This document shows, in pieces, positions 50,605-59,645 of a stretch of DNA of 64,000 nucleotides. This DNA is from Thermasporomyces composti (lineage in GTDB: Bacteria; Actinomycetota; Actinomycetes; Propionibacteriales; Actinopolymorphaceae): the NCBI RefSeq assembly GCF_003386795.1, contig NZ_QTUC01000001.1:806001-870000 (forward strand). The letters are read 5' to 3'. The first letter of the stretch is position 1, and the number at the start of each line of letters is the position of its first letter. The translations under genes were made by a program, and so were the position numbers. The notes under the pieces were generated by a model, which was given only the letters and a program-made list of their open reading frames with translations, had not been told where the DNA came from and did no database searches.

Positions 50605-52320
50605 TCAGAAGCTGGCCGGCTCGCGGTACTCACCCCACTCGGCCTTGAGCACACCGCAGATCTCACCCAAGGTCGCTTCCACGCGCGCCGCTCGCAGGAT
50701 GTGGGGGACCATGTTGTCGTCGCTCCGCGCGGCCTTGGCTAGGTCGCGCAGTGCCGCGTCCACCTCGGGCTGTGATCTCCTGCGACGCCGTTCCGCCAGC
50801 GCTCTTCGCTGCTCGCGCTCGACTTCCTCGCTCACCCGAAGGATCTCGACGTCGCCGGTGACCGTGTGAGTGTGCACGTTGACCCCGACGATCTTCCGTT
50901 CACCCTTCTCCACGGCCTGCTGAAAGGCGAACGACGCCTCGGCGATCTGGTTCACGAACCAGCCGTCGTCGATTCCACGCAGGAGGCCGGAGGTGATCGT
51001 GCCGTCGTCACCCATGGCGATGATCCGCGCGAAGATGTCCTCCGCCTCCGCCTCGAGTCGGTCGGTCAGCGCCTCGACGTACCACGACCCGCCGAGTGGG
51101 TCAGCGACGTTGGCGACGCCGGTCTCCTCCATGAGCACCTGCTGGGTGCGCAAGGCGATCTCGGCCGCCTCCTCGGAGGGCAGCGCCAAGGTCTCGTCGA
51201 GCGCGTTGGTGTGCAAGGAGTTCGTGCCGCCGAGGACGGCCGCGAGAGCCTCGACCGCGGTGCGGACCACGTTGTTGTAGGGCTGCTGTGCCGTGAGCGA
51301 CACCCCCGCTGTCTGCGTGTGGAAGCGCAACCACTGCGCGCGTTCGGTCTTCGCGCCGTAGACGTCGCGCATCCACCGAGCCCAGATACGCCGGGCCGCG
51401 CGGAACTTGGCGATCTCCTCGAAGAAGTCGATGTGCGCGTCGAAGAAGAACGACAGACCCGGCGCGAACTGGTCCACGTCGAGACCTCGGGACAGCCCGA
51501 GCTCGACGTAGGCGAAGCCGTCGGCCAAGGTGAACGCCAGCTCCTGGGCGGCCGTCGCACCCGCCTCCCGGATGTGGTAGCCGGAGACCGACAGCGGCTT
51601 GTACGCCGGCATCTCCTTGGTGCAGAACTCCATCAGGTCGCCGATGAGCCGAAGGTGCGGCTGCGGCGGGAAGAGCCACTCCTTCTGGGCGATGTACTCC
51701 TTGAAGATGTCGGTCTGCAGCGTGCCGTTGAGCTTGCTGATGTCGACGCCTTGCCGTTCGGCCGCCACGAGGTACATGCAGAACACCGGGACCGCGGGAC
51801 CCGAGATCGTCATCGACGTCGTGACCTCGCCGAGCGGGATGCCGGCGAAGAGCTGGTCCATGTCCGCCGCGGAGTCGACCGCCACACCGCAGTGCCCCAC
51901 CTCGCCGAGGGACTGCGGGTCGTCGGAGTCCCGACCCATGAGCGTCGGCATGTCGAACGCGACGGAGAGCCCGCCACCCCCGTTCGCCAGGATCATGTGG
52001 TAGCGCTCGTTCGTCTGTTTCGCGCTCCCGAAGCCCGCGAACTGCCGAATCGTCCAGGTTCGCCCCCGATACCCGGTGGGGTACAGCCCACGGGTGAACG
52101 GGTACTCGCCCGGCCAGCCGATGCGCTCGAAGCGAGGGTCGTCGGCGCCCTCCGGCGGGCCGTAGACCGGCTCGAGCTCCACGCCCGAGATCGTCGTTCG
52201 GCGCATCGGACGATCGCCGGCGCCGCCGACGGAGTTCTTGGCCTTGGCCAGCTGCCGCTCCGCCGCTTCGTAGCGCTCGCGCCAGCGCCGGTATCCCGCC
52301 TGGATGTCCTCGGCCCTCAT
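50605..52320 (-). CDS. icmA: Acyl-CoA mutase large subunit, isobutyryl-CoA mutase type
   Basis: A 571-aa coenzyme-B12 mutase large subunit without the C-terminal cobalamin domain. By offset, Tyr89 and Arg207 of methylmalonyl-CoA mutase correspond to Phe94 (TIRQFAGFGSAKQTN) and Gln212 (EYIAQKEWLFPP). Phe and Gln 118 residues apart are the pair found in isobutyryl-CoA mutase IcmA, so isobutyryl/butyryl-CoA is the likely substrate. It needs a separate B12-binding small subunit, which is not in the window. GGGAGGACCC precedes the ATG. A palindrome overlapping its promoter and an upstream marR gene suggest repression. The MeaB chaperone gene is 3 kb away. Confidence 0.88.
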   Translation of the reverse strand: MRAEDIQAGYRRWRERYEAAERQLAKAKNSVGGAGDRPMRRTTISGVELEPVYGPPEGADDPRFERIGWPGEYPFTRGLYPTGYRGRTWTIRQFAGFGSAKQTNERYHMILANGGGGLSVAFDMPTLMGRDSDDPQSLGEVGHCGVAVDSAADMDQLFAGIPLGEVTTSMTISGPAVPVFCMYLVAAERQGVDISKLNGTLQTDIFKEYIAQKEWLFPPQPHLRLIGDLMEFCTKEMPAYKPLSVSGYHIREAGATAAQELAFTLADGFAYVELGLSRGLDVDQFAPGLSFFFDAHIDFFEEIAKFRAARRIWARWMRDVYGAKTERAQWLRFHTQTAGVSLTAQQPYNNVVRTAVEALAAVLGGTNSLHTNALDETLALPSEEAAEIALRTQQVLMEETGVANVADPLGGSWYVEALTDRLEAEAEDIFARIIAMGDDGTITSGLLRGIDDGWFVNQIAEASFAFQQAVEKGERKIVGVNVHTHTVTGDVEILRVSEEVEREQRRALAERRRRRSQPEVDAALRDLAKAARSDDNMVPHILRAARVEATLGEICGVLKAEWGEYREPASF

Positions 52321-52345
52321 GGGTCCTCCCGATCGAGGCTCTCCC

Positions 52346-52370
52346 CCACGATAGTAGGACGTCCAACTAG
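52346..52370 (-). promoter_or_regulatory. icmA promoter -10 with MarR-type operator
   Basis: TAGTAGGAC-GTCCAACTA (52352-52369) is an 18-base palindrome with one mismatched pair. On the minus strand it overlaps TACTAT, a good -10, about 25 bases before the icmA start region. Repression by the neighbouring MarR protein is inferred from position. Confidence 0.65.
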
Positions 52371-52417
52371 TTCGCGGGTGAAGCGCACCATCGGGCCCGG
52401 AACCGGGGACCGACGAC

Positions 52418-52948
52418 TCAGGACGCTGGCTCGCGCGAGATGAAGTCCCCGGCGTCGCGCCGGATCGTGGTCAACAGCGCGTGGATCGTCGCGAGACTCT
52501 CGTCATCGAGGGGATCGAGGCCGAACCGCATGTCCACGAGCTCCTTGGTGGTCGTGGCGACGACCGCCCGACCCTCCGGCGTCACCTCGGCCAGGACGCC
52601 CCGGCCATCCTCCGGATGAGGGAGCCGCCGAACCAGGCCGTCGCGCTCCAGACGTCGAACGATGGAGGTCACGGAGGTGGGGTGGATCTGGAGGCGCTCA
52701 CCCATCTTGCCCAGGGGCAGCGCGCCGGTGCGAGTGAAGGACAGCAGCACCAGGGCCTCATAGCGCGCGAACGTCAGGTCATGGCGCCGCAGCACCTCGT
52801 CGAGCCGACGGAGGACGATCTGCTGCACCCGCATCAACGAGGTGACGGCTCGCATGGGTTCGAGCGCGGCGTCAGGACCGAAGTGGGCCGCCCACTGACG
52901 CGCCGCCTCCTCGATCGGGTCGAATGGCAGGGGCCTCCTTCTCGCCAT
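52418..52948 (-). CDS. MarR family transcriptional regulator
   Basis: A 176-aa winged-helix repressor. The recognition region is PLGKMGERLQIHPTSVTSIVRRLERDGLV (about 90-118), followed by the wing RLPHPEDGRGVLAEVTPEG, and helical dimerisation segments at both ends. It is encoded immediately upstream of icmA on the same strand, with an operator-like palindrome in the 97-base gap. It probably responds to an acyl-CoA or related metabolite of the mutase pathway; this is inference. Confidence 0.94.
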   Translation of the reverse strand: MARRRPLPFDPIEEAARQWAAHFGPDAALEPMRAVTSLMRVQQIVLRRLDEVLRRHDLTFARYEALVLLSFTRTGALPLGKMGERLQIHPTSVTSIVRRLERDGLVRRLPHPEDGRGVLAEVTPEGRAVVATTTKELVDMRFGLDPLDDESLATIHALLTTIRRDAGDFISREPAS

Positions 52949-52972
52949 GCACGGGAACGTAACAGGCCACGC

Positions 52973-53929
52973 CTAGGGTCGACCGTGCGGGCCCGCCACC
53001 TGCTCCCTCTGGCTGCTCTCACCGGACCGGCCGCGGGGCAGGCGCGATCGAGGCGGCGAGGCCGCCTTCGACGTCGAGGACATCGGGTCGCCGGTCGGTG
53101 TTTCCAGCGAGCGCTCCTGGTGGGCCGAAACCCGGTCGGCCTCAGAAGGCTCGAGAACCGTGCGGTGCGCGGGCGACGCCGGCATCACGCGTCGCCGTAC
53201 CACGGCCACACCCCATTGGACGACCCCCCACGCGGGGCCACTCAGCCTGCGCACCAAGCGGACCACGCCACTCCACCCGCGATCGATGTCCAGCGAGAGC
53301 TGGAGCACCGCGCCACCGATCATCGCGCCGGCGATCAGGTCACTGAACCAGTGCGTGTGCCGGTAGACCGAGATGACGATCATGAGCACGAGGATCAGTC
53401 CGACCGCGACGACGAGCGCCCGGCGCACACGGGTGGGCACGTGGCCGTAACGGACCAGGAGCGCGGCCGTCAGGCCGTAGACGAAGACGACGTTGGCGGT
53501 GTGGCCTGACGGGAAGAGCACGTTGTCGCCCACGAACAGCTCGGGACCGCCCGTGCGTGGGCTCTCCCGCCCACTGGCTAGCTTCAGCACACCGACGACG
53601 AAGTTGAGGAACAAGGTCGCGCCGACGGCGAGCACCAGCGGTCGGATCGTCCCGAGGCGGCGAGCCAGGAAGAACGCGACCCCGAGGAGGAGCGGGAGGC
53701 AGACCAAACGCTGCCCGATGCGGTCGAAGGCGTCCGCCACCGGGTACTCGTAGGGGCCCTGGAACGTCCAGATGCTGGCCACCCACACGTCGAGACGCAG
53801 CAGCGGCCCCTGGCGCGCCAGGTCAGCGAAGATGGCCAGAACGGCGACGAAGAGGACGAGCGGAAGGAGACGCCAGGCAGACCGGCCCGCGGGCTCGTCT
53901 CGGTGAACCCCCTGGCGTCGGGCTTCCAT
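52973..53929 (-). CDS. PAP2 family phosphatase, membrane bound
   Basis: A 318-aa polytopic phosphatase of lipid or polyprenyl phosphates. The three PAP2 motifs are in order: KLASGRESPRTGG, LFPSGHTANVVFVYG and SVYRHTHWFSDLIAG. About six hydrophobic segments surround them, and the last 90 residues are a basic, disordered cytosolic tail. I chose the ATG at 53929 (GAGGAG 11 bases upstream) over a longer frame from 53986. A perfect inverted repeat at 54157 lies in its upstream region. Confidence 0.93.
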   Translation of the reverse strand: MEARRQGVHRDEPAGRSAWRLLPLVLFVAVLAIFADLARQGPLLRLDVWVASIWTFQGPYEYPVADAFDRIGQRLVCLPLLLGVAFFLARRLGTIRPLVLAVGATLFLNFVVGVLKLASGRESPRTGGPELFVGDNVLFPSGHTANVVFVYGLTAALLVRYGHVPTRVRRALVVAVGLILVLMIVISVYRHTHWFSDLIAGAMIGGAVLQLSLDIDRGWSGVVRLVRRLSGPAWGVVQWGVAVVRRRVMPASPAHRTVLEPSEADRVSAHQERSLETPTGDPMSSTSKAASPPRSRLPRGRSGESSQREQVAGPHGRP

Positions 53930-54156
53930 GAAACCGCCGACTCCTCTCGCGATCGGTAACACGTGGATGGCGCGAGGGCCATCCATGACGAGTACCGACC
54001 ATAGACGGAGTACGGCAGGTCACCACCCGGAACCTGCGACTCGACGAGCAGCGTTACGCAACTGTTCACGTCCGTCGCACCCGGTCGCCCCTCGCGCCCC
54101 CGCACCATCAGGGCGATGCGATGTCATCGTACCCAGAGTGGGACGGAGCCAGAGGC

Positions 54157-54173
54157 GGTCACAGTATGTGACC
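54157..54173. promoter_or_regulatory. Perfect 17-base inverted repeat, operator-like
   Basis: GGTCACA-GTA-TGTGACC, with perfect 7-base arms around three bases, is too short to be a terminator. It lies 228 bases before the PAP2 start and 21 bases after the PH-domain gene's stop. It may be a binding site for a dimeric regulator; which one is unknown. Confidence 0.45.
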
Positions 54174-54193
54174 CGCGTCCGAAAGGTGACGAC

Positions 54194-54847
54194 TCAGCGG
54201 GGCAGACGCCGCGCCGTCGGCGGCCCGGGACGTCGGGGATGGTTCGCGCGTGGACGCCCTCGAACGACCGGGACGGGGGTGGGTGCGGGCTGCTGCTCTT
54301 CCTCCTCGTCGTCCTGCTTGGCGGTGGCTCGCAGACCGGAACGCTGGAGCAGGCGCTGAATGGTGAGGTCACGCTGGTCAGGGTTGCCGACGTACCTGAT
54401 GTCGCGCAGACCTTGTTCCTGGGCCGCGGACTCGAAGACGAAGTGGCCGTACCCGAGGATCCGGCCGATGAAGGGCTTGTCGACGGTGATGTCAAGGATT
54501 CGCGCGATGGGCGTCGTCGCGATCTTCTTGGTGAGGACGCCACTCACGCGGAACACCCGCATGTTGGTGATGACGAACCGGTCCATGTGCTCGTTGAGAG
54601 CCCGCCACCCGGCGTGCACGAGGATCACGAGAGCCGCGGCGAACGGGATCCAGGCCGCGTCGACGGGGACCTTCAGCATGACCACGAGCAACGCCAACGC
54701 CACCACGCACTCGAGCATGGGGACGACGTAGACGACCCAGTGGTGCCGCACCTCATCGACGACGACCTCACCCTCGTCGGCGAGGAGATGTCGGACGATC
54801 TTCGGATCAGCGATCGCGCGCCGAAGCCAACGGATCGGCCCACTCAC
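54194..54847 (-). CDS. PH domain-containing membrane protein
   Basis: A 217-aa protein with two hydrophobic segments (WVVYVVPMLECVVALALLVVM; AWIPFAAALVILVHAGWRA) followed by a bacterial PH-like domain of the bPH2/YdbS type (VITNMRVFRVSGVLTKKIATT, then DITVDKPFIGRILGYGHFVFESA) and a Glu/Pro/Arg-rich tail. Such proteins are membrane anchored, with the PH domain in the cytosol. GTG start; a tiny membrane protein gene lies 16 bases upstream in the same direction. Confidence 0.9.
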   Translation of the reverse strand: MSGPIRWLRRAIADPKIVRHLLADEGEVVVDEVRHHWVVYVVPMLECVVALALLVVMLKVPVDAAWIPFAAALVILVHAGWRALNEHMDRFVITNMRVFRVSGVLTKKIATTPIARILDITVDKPFIGRILGYGHFVFESAAQEQGLRDIRYVGNPDQRDLTIQRLLQRSGLRATAKQDDEEEEQQPAPTPVPVVRGRPRANHPRRPGPPTARRLPR

Positions 54848-54863
54848 GACCGGCCTGCCTCGT

Positions 54864-55031
54864 TCACTCGAAGACCGTGTTGAAGAACTCGATCAAGGCC
54901 TCGAATCCGTCGGCGATGAGACCTCCCGCACCGCGAACGGCACCGCCAGCCTCTTCAGGATTGGTCACGAGGTAGAAGGCGACGAAAGCGATCACCAGCC
55001 AAGTGACCACCTTCTTCGTACCAGGTGTCAC
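54864..55031 (-). CDS. 55-aa single-pass membrane protein
   Basis: Reading the minus strand from GTG 55029-55031 gives a 55-residue protein: VTPGTKKVVTWLVIAFVAFY with one membrane helix, a short Gly/Ala linker (NPEEAGGAVRGAGG), and an amphipathic end (DGFEALIEFFNTVFE). GGGAGGAG lies 8 bases upstream at ideal spacing, and the PH-domain gene follows 16 bases later. The ribosome site, membrane helix and organised C terminus make this a convincing small gene. Function unknown. Confidence 0.8.
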   Translation of the reverse strand: MTPGTKKVVTWLVIAFVAFYLVTNPEEAGGAVRGAGGLIADGFEALIEFFNTVFE

Positions 55032-55214
55032 GTCCGCACTCCTCCCTAGGGCCCGCCGCCGGACGCTTTGCGCTTCGTAGTCCGACCCGAACTGTGTGTG
55101 TCATTGTGCCCAACACAATTGGGTCGATGGAGCGCATGTCCAGCAGTTGGTACCAAAGCCTAGGTGATCGCACGGCCGGATGCGGGCAACAGCCGTGAGG
55201 AGTCACGCGGCCCG

Positions 55215-56255
55215 TCAGCGACGGCCGGGGAGACCGTCGGTGTCCGTCGCGGTCGACGTCGCAATCGCCTCACCGGTGAGCTCGGCGACCAACATGTCCG
55301 CAGCCCGGTAAGGGTCGAGCTCGCCGGCAAGGACCCGAGCGGCGAGGGCGTCCAACCGGTTGTCCGGCAACAAGCTCAGCCGGCGGCGAAGCTCGACGAT
55401 GGTGAGGGTCTCGATCTCCTCTCGCGCGCGCCGCGCGCGCCGAGCGGCGAGCTCCTCGCTTCGCCGAAGGTGTTCTCGATGCGCCTCCACCGCCTCGACG
55501 AGCTTGTCGAGCCCGTCCCCTGTGGTGGCGACCGTCCGGATGACCGGGGGCGTCCAGGCGCCCTCGGATCGCTCACCCAGCGACAGCATGTGACGAAGCT
55601 CGCGGCTCAGCCGGTCGGCGCCTTCCCGATCTGCCTTGTTGACCACGTAGACGTCGCCCACCTCGAGCAATCCGGCCTTCGCGACCTGCACCGCGTCGCC
55701 CATGCCCGGGGCGAGGAGCACGATGGTGGTGTCGGCGAGATCGGCGATCTCCACCTCGGACTGGCCGACCCCCACGGTCTCGACCAGCACCACGTCACAT
55801 CCGGCAGCGTCGAGCACCCGAAGCGCCTGGGGGGTCGCCCAGGCGAGGCCGCCGAGGTGGCCCCGCGACGCCATCGAGCGGATGTAGACCTCGGGGTCCG
55901 TGGCGTGTTCCTGCATCCGCACCCGGTCACCGAGGAGCGCGCCACCGGAAAAGGGTGAGGACGGGTCGACGGCGAGCACGCCCACGCGCAGGCCTCGCCG
56001 CCGGTAGGCGGCGACCAGGCCGGAGGTGCAGGTCGACTTCCCCACCCCGGGCGCACCGGTGATACCGACGACAGCGGCTCGACCCGTGTGCGGCGCCAGG
56101 GCCGCCGCCACCTCCCGGAGCGCGGGCGCAGCGTCCTCGACCAGGGAGACGAGTCGAGCGACCGCACGTGGGTCACCCGCCCGTGCCCGGTCGACGAGCT
56201 CGGGCACCGAGTCGCGCCGGCGAGCCGGCCGCGTCATCGTTCGCCGGTCCGTCAC
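55215..56255 (-). CDS. meaB: MeaB-type G-protein chaperone of B12-dependent mutases
   Basis: MeaB (ArgK/MMAA family) uses GTP to load and protect adenosylcobalamin in acyl-CoA mutases. The 346-aa protein has Walker [14 protein letters not shown] (about 67-79), [41 protein letters not shown] and the base motif [12 protein letters not shown]. The GTG start overlaps the thiolase stop (GTGA), with an alternative ATG at 56237. Its nearest mutase here is the isobutyryl-CoA mutase-like protein at 50605, so that may be its client; the methylmalonyl-CoA mutase genes are outside the window. Confidence 0.96.
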   Translation of the reverse strand: MTDRRTMTRPARRRDSVPELVDRARAGDPRAVARLVSLVEDAAPALREVAAALAPHTGRAAVVGITGAPGVGKSTCTSGLVAAYRRRGLRVGVLAVDPSSPFSGGALLGDRVRMQEHATDPEVYIRSMASRGHLGGLAWATPQALRVLDAAGCDVVLVETVGVGQSEVEIADLADTTIVLLAPGMGDAVQVAKAGLLEVGDVYVVNKADREGADRLSRELRHMLSLGERSEGAWTPPVIRTVATTGDGLDKLVEAVEAHREHLRRSEELAARRARRAREEIETLTIVELRRRLSLLPDNRLDALAARVLAGELDPYRAADMLVAELTGEAIATSTATDTDGLPGRR

Positions 56256-57454
56256 GGCTGTTCGCGAGGGCCAGCCCGCACGATGAGGGCGTCACCTTGT
56301 CCGCCACCGCCGCACAGCGCCGCAGCGCCCACGCCACCACCGCGGGCCGCCAGCTCGAGCGCCAGGTGCAGGACCAGACGAGCACCGGACATCCCCAACG
56401 GGTGCCCCAAGGCGATGGCGCCGCCATGGACGTTCACGCGGTCCTCGTCCAGGCCGAGCTCTCTGATCGAGGCGAGCGCCACCGCGGCGAAGGCCTCGTT
56501 GATCTCCACCAGGTCCAGGTCCGTGGGCTCGATCCCCTCCTTCGCGCACGCCGCGCGGAGGGCGCGTGCCGGCTGCAGCTGGAGGGAGGAGTCCGGGCCG
56601 GCGACGACGCCGTGAGCACCGATCTCCGCGAGCCACGACAGCCCCAGCTCCTGGGCGGTCTCCTTGCGAGCGACCACCACCGCGCAGGCGCCGTCGGAGA
56701 TCTGGGAGGACGATCCCGCGGTGATAGTGCCGTCGGCCCCGAACGCGGGTTTGAGCCCGGCCAACCGGTCAGCGGTGGTGTCGGCCCGCACCCCCTCGTC
56801 GATCGTCACCACGATCGGCTCTCCGCGCCGGGTTGGCACCTCGACCGGCGCGATCTCCCGTTCGAAGACCCCGTCCTTGATGGCTCGGGCGGCTCGCTGG
56901 TGCGAGCGGGCGGCGAAGGCATCCTGCTCCTCGCGACTGATGCCGTACGCGGCGTTGTGTCGCTCGGTGAGCTCCCCCATGGCGGCGCCGGTGAAGACGT
57001 CTCGGAGTCCGTCACGAACCATCGCGTCGACCAGGGTGACGTCGCCGTAGCGCGTCCCCGTCCGCGAACCGGGCACAAGGTGCGGCGCGTTGGTCATCGA
57101 CTCCATCCCACCCGCGACCACCAGGTCGAACTCGCCGGCGCGGATGAGCTGGTCGGCCAGCGCGATCGCGGACAGGCCGGACAGGCACACCTTGTTGACG
57201 GTGAGGGCGGGCACGGTCATGGGGATGCCCGCCTTGACCGCCGCCTGACGGGCGGTGATTTGTCCGGTGCCGGCTTGCAGAACGTGTCCCATCACGACGT
57301 ACTGCACGCGGTCGGGCGGGACTCCGGTCCGGTCCAGTGCGGCCCTGATGGCGATGCCGCCCAGGTCGACGGCCGAGAAGTCCTTGAGCGAGCCCAGCAG
57401 CCGCCCCATGGGTGTGCGGGCACCACCGACGATGACGGAACTCACGTCTGCCAC
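56252..57454 (-). CDS. Acetyl-CoA C-acetyltransferase (thiolase)
   Basis: A 400-aa type II thiolase condensing two acetyl-CoA or cleaving 3-ketoacyl-CoA. Nucleophile Cys90 is in [14 protein letters not shown], the GHP histidine is in [16 protein letters not shown], and the second cysteine is in [13 protein letters not shown]. It is full length and coupled to meaB by a 4-base overlap, and divergent from the epimerase gene. This is a common acyl-CoA cluster in actinobacteria. Confidence 0.96.
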   Translation of the reverse strand: MADVSSVIVGGARTPMGRLLGSLKDFSAVDLGGIAIRAALDRTGVPPDRVQYVVMGHVLQAGTGQITARQAAVKAGIPMTVPALTVNKVCLSGLSAIALADQLIRAGEFDLVVAGGMESMTNAPHLVPGSRTGTRYGDVTLVDAMVRDGLRDVFTGAAMGELTERHNAAYGISREEQDAFAARSHQRAARAIKDGVFEREIAPVEVPTRRGEPIVVTIDEGVRADTTADRLAGLKPAFGADGTITAGSSSQISDGACAVVVARKETAQELGLSWLAEIGAHGVVAGPDSSLQLQPARALRAACAKEGIEPTDLDLVEINEAFAAVALASIRELGLDEDRVNVHGGAIALGHPLGMSGARLVLHLALELAARGGGVGAAALCGGGGQGDALIVRAGPREQP

Positions 57455-57583
57455 CCTACGCTCGCCCCGTCACCGGGCGCAGCTGTCGCGCCTCCCGGGC
57501 CCACCACCACCGGGTGTCACACACCACACGGTCGGGAGCCCAGCAGTCGGGTGGAACAACACCCAGGCATGAGCGAGGCGGCG

Positions 57584-58165
57584 ATGGCGCAGGATGGAGG
57601 CATGGCTGACGAACCGCCACGACCCTTGCTCCAGACGATCGACCACGTGGGGGTGGCCGTCCACGATCTCGACGCGGCGACGAAGTGGTACTCCGAGACC
57701 TTCGGCATGCGGGTGATCCACACCGAGGTCAACGAGGAACAAGGGGTACGCGAGGCGATGCTGAGCGTTGGCTCCGGCGAGGGCCCGCTCCTCCAACTAC
57801 TCGCACCTTTGAACGACGCCTCGCCGGTGGCGCGGTTCCTGGCTTCCCGCGGAGAGGGACTCCACCAGGTTGCCTATGCGGTCGACGACGTGGACGAGGC
57901 GACCGCGATCCTGCGCGAGCGCGGGCTGGACCCTCTCTACCCACACGCCCGACGCGGCACCGCTGGCACGAGAGTGAACTTCCTGCACCCCAAGAGCGCC
58001 GGTGGCGTCCTCGTCGAGCTCGTCGAACGCTCTCCTCACCGAATCGACGGCCGGGCCGACCAACACGTCGACCGGCAGGTCGGACCTGCCACTGTCCGAC
58101 ACCCGGGTGAGACGCGAGGGGATGCACCGCACGAGGAGTCCGACCGCCCGGGCCGAGAAACATGA
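57584..58165 (+). CDS. mce: Methylmalonyl-CoA epimerase
   Basis: The enzyme interconverts 2R- and 2S-methylmalonyl-CoA in the propionate pathway. The vicinal-oxygen-chelate fold is clear: IDHVGVAVHDLDAATKWYSETFGM with a metal His, LLQLLAPLNDASPVARFLASRGEGLHQVAY with the next ligands, and a closing VLVELVE with the Glu ligand. Three in-frame ATGs (57569, 57584, 57602) are possible; 57584 has GAGG at fair spacing. The product carries an unusual C-terminal extension of about 40 polar residues beyond VELVERSPHR. Confidence 0.92.
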   Translation: MAQDGGMADEPPRPLLQTIDHVGVAVHDLDAATKWYSETFGMRVIHTEVNEEQGVREAMLSVGSGEGPLLQLLAPLNDASPVARFLASRGEGLHQVAYAVDDVDEATAILRERGLDPLYPHARRGTAGTRVNFLHPKSAGGVLVELVERSPHRIDGRADQHVDRQVGPATVRHPGETRGDAPHEESDRPGRET

Positions 58166-58376
58166 GAAACCCTCGCGGTGCCGCCCCACGATGAGCTATC
58201 GCGTGCCATGGTTGACACCGAGGGCAGGTCCGAAGGACATATCCAGATGGATTCGTCCACGGGACGTCGCCGAGCACCGGGCAGGACCCACGACACCTCT
58301 GTCCTGGGAAGAGGCCTGGTGATATCACGGGATGGCAGGCACCATGGGCAGACCGGCGAGGCGGTGAGGAGAGCAC

Positions 58377-59624
58377 ATGTCTGAACCCGACGAGGGCCTG
58401 TACCTTCTCGACCACGGCAGCGCGGTCGGCACCTTCACCAATGTTCTCCTCGGGTACGACCGGCAAGAGGTCGACGCAAGCATCCGCACCCTTGAGGCGC
58501 GACTCGACGAGCGAGACCGGACGATCGCCCAGCTTCAGCGCGACCTCGTCGCGATGCAGCGCGCGCTCGAAGCCGCCGGCGAGCCGACGTGGGCCAAACT
58601 CGGGAGGCGTGCCCAGGAGATCCTGCGCCTGGCCGAGGAGCAGGCGATCGACATCGAGACCCGGGCCGAGGAGACGGCCGCGGAGCTCCGGGCCGCGGCG
58701 CAGGCCGAGGCTCGACGGGTGACGGACGACGCCGAGCGGATGGCGGCCGAGACACGCCGACGCGCGAGTGACGAGGCTGAGAAGGTACGCAACGCGGCCG
58801 AGGAGGAGGCGGACCGCATCATCAAGGCGGCGCAGAAGCGTCGCGAGGACATCCTGGCGCAGGCCAAGGAGACCGCCGCCCGCCAGCTTCGGGAGCTCGA
58901 GAAACAGCTGGAGAGCCGGCGCCAGAGCGCCGAGCACGAAGTGGCGACCATGCTCGCCACCGCCGAGCGCGAGGTGGCCGAACGCCGCAGCAAGGTGGCC
59001 AGCATCCTCGAGAAGGCGCAGCGCGAGGCGGCCACCATCCACGCCAACGCCGCGGCCGAAGCCGACCGCATCACCGAAGAGGCCGAACGGGTCCTGCACG
59101 ACGCCGAGAAGCGGGCCCGAGAGATCGAGGAGGCGACCGAGCAACGCCTGCGCGCCACGAACGACCGGGTGGCGCAGGTTCTCGCCCGAGCTCGTCGCGA
59201 CGCTGAGCAGATCCGCAAGGACGCCCGCGCCGAGGCCGAGCGGATCATCCGCGACGCGCACGCCCGAGCGCGCGAGGACCTCACCGCGACCGAACGCCAG
59301 ATCACCAGCCTGCGCCGGCAGCGTGACGAGCTCATCGAGAGTCTCACCCGGCTGCGTGACAATGTGCAGGCCATCACAGGAGTTCCCGACCAGCCGCGTC
59401 CAGGCGCCACGGGACGCTCAGGTAGCGTCGCGGGTGCGGCAGCCGGGTCGGGTGTGACACCGGGCGGGGGCGCTCCAGCGCGCTCCGCCGCCTCCCCCGA
59501 CGCTCCTCGCGCGGGCGGCGGCGGCCCCTCCGAGGCGCAGAAGACCGCGCCCGGCCTGCCACTGCCACCTGAACGCGCCGACCAGCCGGGGGCGGGCCTC
59601 GTCAAGCACCACTGGGCCCGCTGA
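58377..59624 (+). CDS. DivIVA/Scy-like coiled-coil cytoskeletal protein
   Basis: A 415-aa protein. A short N-terminal DivIVA-like segment (FTNVLLGYDRQEVDASI, about 20-37) precedes roughly 300 residues of continuous Ala/Glu/Arg-rich coiled coil (EEADRIIKAAQKRREDI, AEADRITEEAERVLHDAEKR, EQIRKDARAEAERIIRDAHA), then a disordered Gly/Ala/Pro tail. This pattern is that of actinobacterial polar-growth scaffolds such as Scy and FilP, though shorter than Scy. GAGGAG precedes the ATG. The AI-2E transporter gene follows 21 bases later. Confidence 0.85.
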   Translation: MSEPDEGLYLLDHGSAVGTFTNVLLGYDRQEVDASIRTLEARLDERDRTIAQLQRDLVAMQRALEAAGEPTWAKLGRRAQEILRLAEEQAIDIETRAEETAAELRAAAQAEARRVTDDAERMAAETRRRASDEAEKVRNAAEEEADRIIKAAQKRREDILAQAKETAARQLRELEKQLESRRQSAEHEVATMLATAEREVAERRSKVASILEKAQREAATIHANAAAEADRITEEAERVLHDAEKRAREIEEATEQRLRATNDRVAQVLARARRDAEQIRKDARAEAERIIRDAHARAREDLTATERQITSLRRQRDELIESLTRLRDNVQAITGVPDQPRPGATGRSGSVAGAAAGSGVTPGGGAPARSAASPDAPRAGGGGPSEAQKTAPGLPLPPERADQPGAGLVKHHWAR

Positions 59625-59645
59625 CGCAGGCCAGACAACCACGGT

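Noticed and set aside
50605-52320. Calling this gene methylmalonyl-CoA mutase
   Set aside because: The two substrate-specificity positions carry Phe and Gln rather than Tyr and Arg, and the C-terminal B12 domain is absent.
56168-57583. A long N-terminal extension of the epimerase frame
   Set aside because: It lies opposite the thiolase and MeaB genes and has no family similarity; the epimerase fold begins near 57620.
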